A stretch of 64,000 bases of DNA from Brachyhypopomus gauderio (lineage: Eukaryota; Chordata; Actinopteri; Gymnotiformes; Hypopomidae): positions 11,954,110 through 12,018,109 of the forward strand of contig NC_135211.1 of assembly GCF_052324685.1 (NCBI RefSeq), read 5' to 3'. The notes below the pieces were generated by a model that saw only the letters and a program-made list of their open reading frames with translations, had not been told where the DNA came from and made no database searches. Positions within the stretch are counted from its first letter, which is position 1, and the number at the start of each line of letters is the position of its first letter. This document shows positions 25,201-37,400 of the stretch, one piece after another. The position numbers and the translations under genes are program-made.

Positions 25201-26421
25201 CGTCTGTAAGAGAGAGCTGCCCCCTCTCTCATAGACCATAGTTCTTATACTATTTTGCTACATGATTACATCATACTTCAGTGACATGAGTTATGGACAT
25301 TGGGCCTCATTGCTGGCCCAAATGGGGTGAGGTGATGAGGTGAGGTACCACCCCTCCCCTCCAGGGTCATCAAGTCAAGACCTCCTTGTTCCTCCCATCC
25401 ACCATGTGCTGTCACTCTTGACGTCCTACAGATGACGGCCTTCTACTTGCAGAGGGTGTTCACATACACCATTACTGCAGAGAGAGAGAAAGAGAGATTA
25501 ATTGCCATTAATTGTCTGAAAGCCCGGGACCAGGTCTTTGAATGTTGCATAGTGATCTAGACACACGTGGGCTGTGTGTTGTTTGGGCGCTCATGACTGA
25601 TGCTGCATGGTTCTCCTGTTTGCTCCCCGTCAGACCTTCATGGTGTCCTGGTGCTGCTGCTGTCTCTCCTGGGTCTGCTGTCCTCCCAGGCTCTGGCTAT
25701 GCTCAGCGTGTTCTTCGCCGCCGAGATCATGCCCACCGTCGTGCGGTAAGCGGCAGCTTTACGCCATCAACACGTCGACGTACGTAATCGCACTTCGTGT
25801 AGTACTCGTAAATCAGGTGCTGCTTGTCTTTACTGGTAGTGTCATGGTGGAGGTGTTTCACCACTGGTGTAAGGGGCTTCATTATTGTAAACCGTAAAGA
25901 AACGCCTGACAAGACCAGCAACCTTCAAGTTCCAAATCCTGGATGTGACCCTGGAGGGTTTTCGCTCTCCTCTCTCTCTCCCCCTCAGTGGCGGAGCTCT
26001 GGGGCTGGTCATGGCGGCCGGCTGCGTGGGCATGGCGGCGTCCTCGGTGATGGAGCTGCAGAACAACGCTGGCCACTTCCTCCACCACGTGGTGTTCTCC
26101 TCCTTCGCCGTGCTCTCCGTGCTCTGCGTCATGCTCCTGCCCGAGAGCAAGCGCAAGGCCCTGCCCGACTCCCTCGGCGACGGCGAGGCCCTTCGCCGCC
26201 CGCCGCTCTTCCCGTCCCGCGGCGAGCGGGACGTCCTGCCCTTGTTGAGCACGCGCTCGCCCGCCTCAGAGTACAGCCCCGACAGCTACTCCCGCCTGGT
26301 GGCCGCCACCAGGAAGATGCTCGCCAAGGACACCACGCCGTATCGCTTGGTCGCGCCGGCCCACCGGCCGCTGTTGCAGAGCAACGGCGCTCCTCGGGGG
26401 GCGCACGAGGAGTCGTCGTAG
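19723..26421 (+). CDS. slc22a31: SLC22-family transporter, SLC22A17/A23/A31 branch, probably SLC22A31
   Basis: Predicted 12-span major facilitator of the plasma membrane; substrate unknown. Exons: 19723-20112, 20818-20921, 21016-21170, 23295-23463, 23613-23758, 24494-24602, 24859-25073, 25634-25745, 25989-26421. All junctions are GT-AG with matching phases, giving 610 residues and a stop. The first membrane segment is followed by a large extracellular loop with five N-glycosylation sequons (NFS, NFT, NGS, NLT, NFT), a SLC22 hallmark. Later blocks WDLVCEDYWK, GRRQTLLL, FPESPRWL, AEIMPTVVR and FLHHVVF resemble SLC22A23. The paralogue is chosen from synteny, because human SLC22A31 lies near ANKRD11. 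ATG 19723 is used because it opens the conserved N-terminus directly after an in-frame leader without ATG. The GC-rich last exon encodes a roughly 90-residue cytoplasmic tail. Confidence 0.88.
20286..20323. repeat. (TG)n microsatellite in slc22a31 intron 1
   Basis: About 19 TG dinucleotides in the first intron. A comparable tract lies in intron 3 at about 22200-22238. Confidence 0.85.
25074..25431 (-). mobile_element. Possible solo LTR in slc22a31 intron 7
   Basis: Read on the minus strand, a TATAA-like motif (near 25246-25252) is followed about 110 bp later by AATAAA (plus 25136-25141), the spacing of an LTR promoter and poly(A) site. The block is bounded by TGTAGG on the minus strand and a TTACA end at the exon donor. 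I found no matching target duplication, so termini and identity are uncertain. Confidence 0.35.
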
Positions 26422-27658
26422 CCACGGAGTTTCGCACGCGAGTCTTAAGCCACAGTGACTGCGTTTACCGCACATCGGCTCCCGTTTTGATGGAACTCTG
26501 ACTGTCCACTAGGGGGAGCCTCTAACATCCTAGACAAAACGATGTCTGTGAATTGGGGCGGGAGTGTAGGTTTTGAGACTGTATAATAACACAAAGGAAT
26601 ATGCTTTTAATGAAAGGAAATGGTTATTTAATTTTTGTACTGTAAAAAAAATTCTGAAAGTCATCTGGTTGCCGCTCTGTCCAGCCTCCCTTTGTGAGGT
26701 CACATAGGTTCAATTAAACGCCGTGGCAACATGGATCATCACAACAGAAGGAAGTCTCTCATCCGCTCATGAAATCAGTGTTCAGGATGCTTTTGTACTT
26801 GGACTTTGGCTACAATCATTTTATGATTGTAGATTTATTTTGACCTTTTTTTGTTATTGTAAGAAACTGTTCGACACACAAACCCAGCAGCTCCTGACAC
26901 ACAAGTCTGGGCTTCCCAACAAAGTTGTGCAGTTTGTTTGGTCTAGAAAGCCCTCCATCTTTATACTGGTTAATTTGCTGGAGTGCTCTAAAGCTGCCCG
27001 TGCCAGGATGTCCTCTCTAGAATGTAGGGCTTTGTTGGTGGTTGCTGATTGGTCTGGGCCTTCCTGAAGGGGTCATGAACATCGTTGTTGTGTGGCAGTA
27101 CTACACCTCATGGGAAGTGCTGTGAGATGCTTCCCTTTCCTCAGCCTGTCTTTGCTCAGCTTGATTGGGGTTTTATATTGTAGCAGTGTAAACACTGTAA
27201 GGGTCACTCAGGAACTGTGAGCTGGCCTGTCCCGTGTCTCGTTAAGCGCGTCTTCTGACCAGCTTTCTTCGTCCTGCAGGGTCTTTATTCGATGTAGCTG
27301 AACTCATTGAATGGTGCTCGCCCTCCTATTTCCCAAAGGAACCCTGCTGCGCGCTATTTAATTACATGTGGTTGGAGTATGGGAGTCCGTGTTCCAGGCT
27401 GAGCAGAGATGGGTCAGTGTGGTAAATGGCGGTTAGAGGAGCATGGTTCATGTTTCTACTGGAGCAGAGTCCCAGCGTGGCGGTGAGGGGCTGAGCGAGG
27501 CTGTCGAAGGCTGTTGGCGTAATGGGATTAATGGAGTGTCTGTCTTGGCTCGCTGAGCAGCTGGCAAATGGAATGAAGGCTTTGGAATGAATGGTGTTTT
27601 TCTGAAAGACAGTGTTTCATTTTCCTCTTCTCCGTGGACGTCACGGTGTCCTGATATG

Positions 27659-27725
<67 letters not shown>

Positions 27726-27885
27726 TGCTTTTACATTTGTTTTTTCTGTTCCCCAAATGTGAATCTTTTTATGATGTTTGTTTTTTTTTTGTTTGTTTGT
27801 TTTTTTTTAAAACCAGAGTGTGTTAAACCCGAGGAACTGCATTCATTGGGTTTGTTTTTTTTATATGTGTAAATATAATAATAAA
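26422..27885 (+). other. slc22a31: Candidate slc22a31 3' untranslated region
   Basis: From the stop codon to an AATAAA at 27880-27885 that is followed by a GT-containing stretch. It contains a long (CA)n tract (27660-27718) and no recognisable gene. Confidence 0.55.
27660..27718. repeat. (CA)n microsatellite
   Basis: About 29 CA dinucleotides inside the presumed slc22a31 3' UTR. Confidence 0.9.
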
Positions 27886-28100
27886 TCTATGCACAGTTCA
27901 GTGTCGTTCCCTCTTCACTTTGACCTGTCCATGCCGGGACTGTCTCGAAAGCAAACATCAAATTTGGGATAAACCAGCAGGATGGTGGTGCCAGACCTGA
28001 TGCTTTTTAGTCTCTCTTAAGCAGCTGGTTGTCACGTGGTTGCTAGTTGGCATTTTAAATGTAGTGTAGTAATGTAGTTGTACGCCACAGTGTAGTTCTA

Positions 28101-28114
28101 CTGCCATCTGCTGG
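28101..28114 (-). promoter_or_regulatory. CTCF-like site, minus orientation
   Basis: On the minus strand the sequence reads CCAGCAGATGGCAG, a full match to CCASYAGRKGGCRS. It lies just beyond the presumed slc22a31 poly(A) site and faces the plus-oriented site at 18477. Confidence 0.5.
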
Positions 28115-28965
28115 ACAAGTGAGCAATTACATTGACGTTTTTGTTTGGTTAATGGAGTAATTAATGCAAAATTTAACTACACTGAACTTGCATTATGTCA
28201 CAGGCAAAAAGGTTAAATGAAAGTTTATAAACATTTAAACACCATGAGGAGGACAGTTAATCAAAATAATTTGGACCAAATCTTCTGTTCCAGAAGGTGG
28301 CACCATAACACAGAGTTTGCAGGCTTAACTGATCCCCCTAACCCTAATCCCCCCCCCAACTTTCTTTGTCAGTGGCTGTTTTTCATGATTGGGTTAATTA
28401 TTTTGTAATATGGCGAACAGACAGAGCCTGGAGCGAGTGTTAGCCAGACCGCTCTGACTGTATAGAGCAGGACTGCAGAACGTCACCCAGCATAGAGACA
28501 GCTTGTTCTCACGGCTCTGTTCGTCCAGAGAAATGACACGACTCTCTGCTAAAGCTTAACGTCATGTTTAATGTACACATTTCAGCCATGCCTTTGCCAA
28601 CAGTGCTGCTGCTCTGCTTTGCATCCTGTAAACAAACCTCTCACCACACCTGTGCAGGTTGCACTCGGTTAAGCACATGGCACGGTGCTGGTGTACAGCA
28701 GTGCATCTGAACTCTGAGCACACTGAACAAAACACTGGGGCTCAGATTCCTCTGTGCAAAGCTCTGACGTCTCGGGTCCTACAGCCTGCACGAGGCCTTC
28801 AGAGCTCTGTAACTCTCCATGGACTTGGAGTTCCTCGGTTCTCTTTTGCTTCTGTTGCAACTTCTACAGTAATGTGTTCAATTCCCCTGGTGAAGACTGC
28901 TGGGTAAAGCTAAAAGCAAACAGTTTGACAGTTACATCCCCGCAGCATATAATATATATATATAT

Positions 28966-29079
28966 AAGTCCTCACCAGGATTTTGCTCAGGCTTCCTGGA
29001 TTGTGTTGATTCCACTAATTTTACCTGGATTGCTAATTAGAAAATCTAGCAAGCTTGAGCAAAATCCTGGTGAGGACTT
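28966..29079. repeat. Hairpin MITE, 114 bp
   Basis: Perfect 24-bp inverted arms (28966-28989 and 29056-29079), reading aagtcctcaccaggattttg outward to inward, enclose a 66-bp loop. Its left side abuts a (TA)n tract. It has no coding capacity, and its transposon family was not recognised. Confidence 0.8.
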
Positions 29080-29107
29080 TTAATCGCGGCACCTGGAATT
29101 GACAGCA

Positions 29108-29110
29108 CTA

Positions 29111-29154
<44 letters not shown>
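29108..29154. repeat. (AT)n tract
   Basis: About 23 AT dinucleotides directly before the 3' end of the Tc1 remnant. It may have replaced that element's terminal repeat. Confidence 0.85.
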
Positions 29155-29156
<2 letters not shown>

Positions 29157-29947
29157 CACAGTGTGTGGCATAGATTCATCAAGGTACTGGAAACATTCCT
29201 CAGAGAGTCTGGTCCATATTGACATGACAGCATCACGCAGTTGCTGCAGATTTGTCGGCTGCACATCCATGATGTGAATCCCAGTTCCACCACATCCCAA
29301 AGGTGCTCTATTGGATTGAGATCTGGTGACTGTGGAGGCCATTTGAGTACAATGAACTCACTGTCATGTTGTCATGTTCAAGAAACCAATCCGAGATGAT
29401 TCATGCTTTATGACATGGTGTGTTATCATGTGTACCCACCTTCTGATGGTTACACTGTGGTCATAAAGGGATGGACATGGTCAGCAACAATACTCAGGTA
29501 GGCTGTGGCATTGACACGATGCTCAATTGGTACTAATGGGCCCAAAGTGTTTTCCCCACACCATTGCACCAACACCACCAGCCTGAACTGATGATACAAG
29601 GCAGGATGGATCCATGCTTTCATGTTGTCGCCAAATTCTGACCCTACCATCCGAATGTCGCAGCAGAAATTGAGACTCATCAGACCAGGCAACATTGTTC
29701 CAATCTTCTATTGTACAATTTTGGTGAGCCTGTGCGAATTGTAGTCTCAGTTTCCTGTTCTTAGCTGACAGGAGTGGCACCCGGTGTGGTCTTCTGCTGC
29801 TGTAGTCCATCCGCCTCAAGGTTGAACGCCTCAACGTGTTGTGTGTTCAGAGATGCTCTTCTGCATGTCTCAGTTGTAACGACTGGTTATTTGAGTAACT
29901 GTTGCCTTTCTATCAGCTCGAACCAGTCTGGCCATTCTCCTCTGATA

Positions 29948-29960
<13 letters not shown>
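29157..29960 (-). pseudogene. Degraded Tc1-like transposase
   Basis: Minus-strand reading fragments in different frames resemble a Tc1-family transposase. An N-terminal piece (RRMARLVRADRK) lies near 29940. A central DDE region has the VAWSDESQF block holding the first catalytic Asp and the GGVGAMVWG block. A later piece carries LVPIEHRVNATAYL, and the C-terminal end lies near 29160. Frameshifts separate the pieces, the DNA-binding N-terminus is missing where a (TG)n tract begins, and no terminal inverted repeats remain. It is a dead copy. Confidence 0.88.
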
Positions 29961-29986
<26 letters not shown>

Positions 29987-30164
29987 AGGAAGATACAGAC
30001 TCCCGTAGTAATCAGAGCACTTGGGTCTGTAACCTCTAAACATGAAGAATGGCACTTCAACAGATCTCTGTCCAGAAGAGAGCGGTGCTGGGAATGGTTA
30101 AGATACCACGCGGGACCTTCAAACTCCCAGACCCGAGCTTGGAGGACAAAGACAGAGCAGGGTG

Positions 30165-30201
<37 letters not shown>

Positions 30202-30597
30202 CTTCCAAAACATCCTACTTTTCTACATCCCTGTATCACCTGGAACTTTATATGAGTAAAAGAAAATCAGTGCTCTTGGAATAATTTTACAGACCACTGC
30301 AATAATCAAATTAGTACTGGTGTCTCCCATTAAACATGATACACTGAGATTTTACAATTAGAGGTTTAACACACCACACAGTATACCTGTCCAGGGTTTA
30401 ACGCTATCCCTGTTTGATTGTTAATGGTTATTATTTTGCCCGGTGTTTTTATGTGCTGTGATATGTGATTAACTTTGCTCATGTGTTGTGATATGTGCTC
30501 AAAGACAGTGTGTTCTCCAGAAGTAGCAGTGATTACACTACATCTGCTTCTGGAAGACCCAACTGCAGAAGGCTGGCTTGAGTTTTTCAAGCTTGCT

Positions 30598-30638
<41 letters not shown>

Positions 30639-32216
30639 TAGTCTCTCCCTCTCTCTAAATATATTTTTTGTAAACCGGTCTCCATTCCTCTTTCCCTCTC
30701 TTTCATCAGCTCCACTTACACTCTTCCTGCGCCGCATCACGTTTGGACTGACCTGGAACTAAACAGTGTGGCCTTAGAGCTGCCGCCCCTATTTTTAGAC
30801 CTGTGCAAACCGCAAGTTAATCAACAACGGAGCAGCACGTTTGCCACTGGGGGGACACACTGTTGCCCCCCCTCCCCCCTAGACCTTTGGACATGAGTGA
30901 GGAGTGTTGTGAAGATCTTCAGGTCCTCTCGGTCCTGTTAGCCAGTCCAGATGGATGTGAGGTGGATGGACAGCCCTGCTTCTCACCCACGCTCCCCTGC
31001 TTATCAAACTCTCTTCATCCAGAGCTGTGGCCTAATGGTAGGCCTGCATTGGGTCTGCAGAAGCTTTAATGTAGCCTGACGGAGTAATCAAATATGCAAT
31101 GGCCATTTGGTAATTTGATGTCTGATATCACCCGTTGCCTGTTTCAGTAGCGTTTATTATAACATTTTACAGCGGGGATCTTGCCTGGGTTAAATAGTAA
31201 TATGAGTATTATATAAATGCGTTATGCTTTATGATTTGTCAAATGATTTGTCATAAGGAAGATGTTGTATATACCGCATAATCTTTGTTGTTTTACAGTT
31301 ATACGCTCATTGTGTATTGGCTTCCTCTAAATGTCTGCAAACCTGCATGTGTTTTTGCGTGTGCCGTGGCCGCTGGAAATTATACAATTTGACTGAGTCT
31401 TCCTCCTGACTCGAGTCATGTATGTGGGTACGTAGCTCAGCACACCCCTCTCCCCCTGCCCCGTACCCATGGTGACAACACTGAGAAAAAGAAGTAGGCC
31501 AATTCAGCACCACATAAAATTGGCCATTTGAGTATTTATCTTTAGACAAAAAGTAAAAAAAACTAAAAAATAACCCACTTTTCTCTTTTGATTTCCTAGA
31601 GCATGAACAACCAACAGACTGAAAGTTTGAAAAAGGACAGAAGAGAGGTCAATCAAAATGGGAGTAAAAATGTAACTGAGGCTAAACCTGGTCATGATCT
31701 TTAAAGGGTCATAATCCAAAACAAAGTTTCACCAATGTCCAGAAAACCGAGCTTTGGATAAGTTTTGTGTAATTGAAGTGTTTGCTTGCTAATATGCGAA
31801 TGCCAGTAACTTCCAGTTGTTAGAGACGGTTGCACCATATTGTCAGTTTTTTAAATGAGCTCTGAAAACCTTCAATATACACTGTAAGTTCTTAGGCCTG
31901 TTTTGCAAGCCCTGTCCAGTCACCACTACATTCCACATAATCAATGACTTACCTAACACATACTGAGCTCAGATGACCATTGACCTGTAATGTGCTGGAG
32001 TCTTGAAAAAAATGTTTATCCATGTATTTTTGTTGTTTGTTTTGCTTTTTTGTGTGTGCTTTTCATTTTGGTGTTTTGTGTGTGTGAAATTCGAAGGAAA
32101 AGGCATAGGCTATCTGTGATGAAATTCAAAAGAAAAGGAAAGTTTTGCTGGTGGAACAAAGTTAAAGGCAATAATATTTTCTCTGCCTGGTCTTCCAAGT
32201 GATAAAAACAAAATTA
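29961..32216. other. Intergenic, no gene seen
   Basis: Contains GT/GA and GT/AT microsatellites (about 29946-29986 and 30164-30200), a CT-rich tract (about 30600-30655), and otherwise unremarkable AT-rich sequence. No exon or RNA gene could be supported. Confidence 0.55.
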
Positions 32217-33070
32217 TTTGATTGATTGATTGATTGATTGATTGATACTTCATTAATCCTCAATGGGGAAATTTATTTGTCCAACAGCACACAAAAATAA
32301 ATAAATACAAAGACAGAATCTACAGAACATAAACTATCCAATTAAAGTGCTTGTGGTGGTAGATAAGTACACCTATCAGGTGTTCAGCAGCCTAATTCCC
32401 GCAAGAATTAATAATCGCCAGAACCTCTCAGTCCTGCAGGACAGAGGGAGGAGTCTATCACTGTATCTGCTCCTCTGAGCTGACAGAGTCCCATGCAGAG
32501 GGTGTCTGCTATTATTGAGGATGCCACGCACTAAACACCTCACCCTCTTCTCCACTAACACACCCACAGAGACCACTCTCCCATCCATCACTGACACACA
32601 CTTCCTTATAAGCTTATCCAGCCTGTTCCGATCCCTTACAGAAAAGCTGCTTCCCCAGCAGACAACACCAAAGAAGACAGCACTGGACACAGGGCCGGCG
32701 CCACGGGGGGGCGAATGGGGGCGTCGCCCCCTCAGGCGAGGTGTCCCGCCCCCTCAATGTAAAAAATAAGACCCATTTATTTTACATTTTATTTTACGTT
32801 CGCCCCCCCCCCCCCGCTCAACAACTTACGTTCGCCCCCCCGAAATTTTCTGACGCCCCCTCACTGTATATGTTCTGGCGCCGGCCCTGACTGGACACAA
32901 CAGAATGATAAAATGTGTGCAGAAACTCATTACAGACATCGAATGGTTTAAGCTTCCCAAGGAAGTAAAGCCGGCTCTGTCCCTTTTTATATGCTTATCT
33001 AGTATGCACCGACCAGTCCAGTTTGTTGTCCAGATGGACTCCGAGATACTTGTAAGACTGAACATTTTCT
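32217..33070 (-). mobile_element. 5'-truncated LINE tail (CR1/Rex-type), interrupted
   Basis: On the minus strand, remnants of the reverse-transcriptase C-terminus are visible, with a YLGVHLDNKLDWS-like block near 33050. A carboxy region follows, containing RLDKLIRK and HPLHGTLSAQRSRYS. The copy ends in a short tandem (ATCA)n tail at about 32220-32246, as in CR1/L2/Rex families. Only the 3' part is present, and it is split by the hAT element at 32690-32889. Confidence 0.8.
32690..32889. mobile_element. hAT MITE, 200 bp, with perfect 8-bp duplication
   Basis: Terminal repeats CAGGGCCGGCGCC and GGCGCCGGCCCTG are exact inverse copies. The target duplication actggaca is present at 32682-32689 and 32890-32897. 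Its interior is GC-rich with C runs and no ORF. It interrupts the LINE remnant, so it is younger than that copy. Confidence 0.95.
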
Positions 33071-33247
33071 AAATATCCAACTTATCTGAGGTCGCCTGGG
33101 GAATGCGCCAAACAAGAAAAACTGACAGTGCAGACCACACGAAAAAGAATTGGACATGTAACTTGGTCAATTAAAAGTTTTACTATTAAGATTATAATAT
33201 AGCTACTACACTGCAGCTACTTGGCTTAGGAGTTTCATGTGGAGTCA

Positions 33248-33410
33248 GATAAAGGTAAAATAATAATATTAATAATAATAATAATTATTATTATTAAGAA
33301 GTTTGATGTATTATTATTAATAATAAACAAGTTTGATTCAATAACAAGAACAACAACAACAACAACAATAATAATAATAATAATTATTATTATTATTATT
33401 ATTATTAACT
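33248..33410. repeat. ATT/AAT and CAA trinucleotide repeats
   Basis: Patches of (AAT)n, (ATT)n and (CAA)n, partly complementary to each other and so able to fold. No coding capacity. Confidence 0.85.
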
Positions 33411-33491
33411 TCTATCTTGGGCTCCCAAGTGTCCAGTACGACGTACTGGTTTAGGACCCCGCGGAAAAACGCCGCGCGCCTGGCCGCGTTA

Positions 33492-34331
33492 AGCCTGGTT
33501 TATACTTTCGCGAGCGACCGTAGCGCGCGACTCCGCCCACCTCGCGCGACCCTGCGCGAGCGGTGTAGGCGTTTATACTTTCGCGAACGTCGCGAGCGTC
33601 GCTGCAGTGTTCTCCGAAACGATAGGTGGCGATAGGTGGCAGTGGAGAATAAAAAACCCCTGCAAAACCGGTGAAAGAACATTTTACCTGACCAGAGACC
33701 GTATATTTACACCAGGCATCAAACATAAATATGACTTTGCAATGTTGTCCGAAACTATATGTGGTAGTATAAAGAAACACCCCTCAAAAAAAAAGGGAAT
33801 GAACATTTACCTGACGCATTTTAATGTTGCTTTGTGTTTCAGGTTTGAAAAGTGCTGGAATTTAGGCTAAAGTACATTAAAATGTTGAAATTGCGTTAAC
33901 AAATACGAGCCTCTTGTAATTCCAGGGCGACACATGAGAGAACGTGAAGACGTTAAGATTGGGCGTTTTGAAAATAAACAACCATAAACTAATGTGATAA
34001 AAAAGCGAATTATTTCGATTCATTTCGAGTATATGTATAAATATTTAACTTAATTAAGTTTAACGTGCTGGGAAATATTGAAATGGACCTTTAAAGTGAC
34101 GTACAAGTGCATTAATTCCACCTTGTATAGGTGTATGAACCCGGCAAACATGACTTTGTCCATCGCGCTGAAGCGCGGCGCGCGCGCGAAGTTACAAAAT
34201 TCGGGAGGTGCACGACCTCGCGCCGCGACAGCGCGCGAGGCCCTCGCGCACGGGCGGAGCCACCGCGATTACGTCATTTTCGCCGCGCGGACCCTCGCGC
34301 CGCTCGCGGCGCGTCGAGTATAAACCAGGCT
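33492..34331. mobile_element. PIF/Harbinger-like non-autonomous element, 840 bp
   Basis: Ends AGCCTGGTTTATACT and AGTATAAACCAGGCT are exact inverse copies, flanked on both sides by TTA (33489-33491 and 34332-34334), the usual Harbinger target duplication. Both subterminal regions are very CpG-rich (GCGCGCGA-type repeats). No transposase ORF is present. The 3' end lies only about 70 bp before the atlastin start codon. Confidence 0.85.
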
Positions 34332-34334
34332 TTA

Positions 34335-34400
34335 AAGAGGCGAGGGGGGCCGCGAGCGCGTGACGTCAGCGGAGTGTGATTATTTTGAACGGGGGTCAAG
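34335..34400 (+). promoter_or_regulatory. Atlastin proximal promoter / 5' UTR with CRE
   Basis: The 66 bp between the Harbinger element and the start codon contain a perfect cAMP-response palindrome TGACGTCA at 34361-34368 within CG-rich sequence. CpG-rich DNA continues into intron 1. No TATA box is visible, so transcription may start within or at the edge of the transposon. Confidence 0.5.
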
Positions 34401-37400
34401 ATGGCGGAGAACAGCAGGTTGAAGCATCGGAATCATTCTGGGAAAAATTGCACAAGTAACGTCTTCATCGAAGGTAAGATCCGAACAGACGATGTTTTTA
34501 AATATAAAATTGGCTGTGATTTTATAGGTAGACGTGCGTTCGGACCTCTTTTGGCACTAGCTTAGCTGGGTGATGCTAAAGCAGCGGGCTGTGTGGGCCA
34601 GCTAGGTCGGCTCTCCCGCTGGGTTTGATCTCGGGCTACAACACCACCTACTGCTGCTTGTTTCGCTGCTTTCCACGAGTCGGTGGTTAATCGTTGAATC
34701 GAAGGGCAAAACCACATGTACAGCGAACCTTTTAATTATCTATCTGTGAACTATATGAGACATTTGATGAGCGTAAATGAGCGTCCGGCTGGGTTTTGGT
34801 CTCTTGGGTCGCTTTGTTGTTAGCATGGCTGTGTGGAGTGATTTGTACCGTAATGCTGTACGGAGTTGTGTGGCTCCAACAGTCGGCTAGCATTAACGGT
34901 TGGGTATATAACTAGCTGTCTGGTAGGTTTAGCGTTACAGACCTATATACTGTTAGTGTTTGGTTATACGGAGGGTATACGGTGTCTGTGTGTCCGTATC
35001 TAACGCTGTGTCCTTCTAAACCAGCTACCTAGCACGGCTGCTACCTGCCTAGCGAAATATTAGCAGTGTTTTTGGAGTGAGGCCTAAATAACACTTAATG
35101 CCTTCGTCTAGGTTTAAACTCGGTCCCGTATTTATCGTTTTAAATAAGATTTTGTTGTAACAAAGTGTTTGTGGTTGGGCACAGACGATTGTCGAGATGG
35201 CATATTAACGAAATGCGGATACTGAAGCAGCTAACGCCAAAAGGCGGTTTACATCTATGTGAGAGTGGCCTCGTCTGTAGCTAGCGTGCCAGCCTGGTTC
35301 ATGGGGAGTTAAAGGTCCTAACGGTCGCCCGAGCGCGCGAGGGACGTTCTTTCACTTCAGCACGGCACGTGAGCCCGTCTCGCGCACTCGGCAGGTTGTG
35401 TTTTGCATTCCATCAAACCGCGTGTCTGTCACGCGCGCCGGATAAGCCGCGTTCTAGCGGCGTCGGTCTGGTCTAGGCTGCACTCGCAAACCCTCACGAA
35501 ACGTATATATGGATTGTTTTTCGTGACTGTAGATTGCACGGAGCCTAAATGAAAGCTTAAATGTTTTGTTGATCGTCCAGCGTAGTGTGCTTTGGACATC
35601 GACCTCTTGCATCATTTGTAGGTGAGGTCAACGGGTCGACCCCTTTTGATACACATTCTCCCCCCAAAAATAGCTTTTAACTTGCGTTATCTCACCTAGT
35701 ATACTGAGCAATCCTACAGCAAAGTACATAGTATACTACTTTGTGCTTTACAGGCCTAAACTCCTTGCACCCACAGGTTTCAGGTCAACCCAGTTTAGCA
35801 TGCCAGATGGATAAGATAAAGCCTGTCCTACTTGAGTCACAGATTTATTGCAGCTGTTGGGCTTTTGCTACACATCACCAACCATGGTTCGAGTCTGATG
35901 ACTTGCTTTGACCCATCATTGTCTACGATTCTCCTTTATGGCATGTACTAAATGCTGCCTGTCGAACACGTACCTGCTTCATGTACTTGTCTCACCAAAA
36001 TCAAGTGTTGCCAATTCAGTAGATCAGCCTGCTTTGCCTTAACCACCTGCTTGATGCGTAACCACCATATTTGGTTGACTTTCCAGTGTCTATGATGAAA
36101 ACGCCAACTTTTCAAGACACACTGTTGCACTCTCCTCACACTCTTACGTGAATGAAGATTTTTACACTCTAGTTGTAATATTGGGTATTAACTTTACAAT
36201 ACATTTTTGTTTCCTTTTAAAACATTGAACTTGTTTAAAAGTAAAGATAATCGCTGATTGTGGTTGGTTTAATTGGCTGCCTACAGAGCCTAACTGCATG
36301 CAATACAGGGAGTGCTCTCAATCATCCATCATGGTGTGGACTAACACTCATTATTCCCATGGTCTACTCTGCCCAATTTGACATCTCTACGGTGTTTGTT
36401 TCAAGAGTAGTCGGTGTCCTGTTGCTACAGGAATGGTGCTATATAACTGTAACTGCTTGTAAAAAAATAACCACCAGCTATCCACCAAACACGGCTTAAT
36501 CACTAGTAAAACCTTAGATATTTTGGAATGGCTCGTTTTACATTTTTATGTTTCTTGTGTACACAAGGGTAATGTATCCAAAATATTGTCGTTATGAAGG
36601 TTTGATGCATATGTCCAAATATCAGGTGTCCGCATTGGCTCAGTATTTTCATCTGAATGCAGCCTCAACAAAACGGATCTTCCTGTTTGTGCTCTGAACT
36701 AATGTTCTGGACTCTGACCCACATTTTGTACTCCTCCCCTTATTTCCGGCTCTTTGCTACTTGTCCGGCCAAACCGTCCAGCGTTGAGGCAGCTTATCTT
36801 ACCCCCATTACTGGTCATGAAGTGGTTCTGCTCATTATGGCTGTTCAGTCACCGATACGGGCCCTTCCAGTGTCTCATGGGCTGCATGTAGTCACTGAAG
36901 ACTTGAAATAGTGTCCCAGAAATTGCTTTGCCTTGGGCTTTGTGTGTGTGCGTGCATGCATGTTCGGCAGTCTCCGGTGGGGGTACAGAGATCTGTAGAG
37001 GCTGGTTTTCAGCCTGCTACACATTAAGGATGTCCTGGAGTAGAAATCAGCTTCACACCACGGTTCGGGCCGGTCTGTTCCTGGTATTAATTCATGTGAT
37101 CGCTGTCCTGCCGAGCATGCCTGACCATCACAGCCAATGACTCAGAACTGTAGCAGGTTACCGAAGAGCCTAAGACGGGCTCATGTGTTGTGGCCCATCT
37201 TAGGCACGCCCAGGCCTGTGGAAGCTGATCCAGCATCAGTGACTGGCTCTGCTGGCCCATCGTAGGCACGCCCAGGCCTGTGGAAGCTGATCCAGCATCA
37301 GTGACGGGCTCTGCTGGCCCATTGCAGGCACGCCCAGGCCTGTGGAAGCTGATCCAGCATCAGTGACTGGCTCTGCTGGCCCATTGCAGGCACGCTCAGG

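Noticed and set aside
25842-26437. Minus-strand and alternative-frame ORFs over the last slc22a31 exon
   Set aside because: High GC removes stop codons in all frames; the plus-strand transporter frame explains the sequence.
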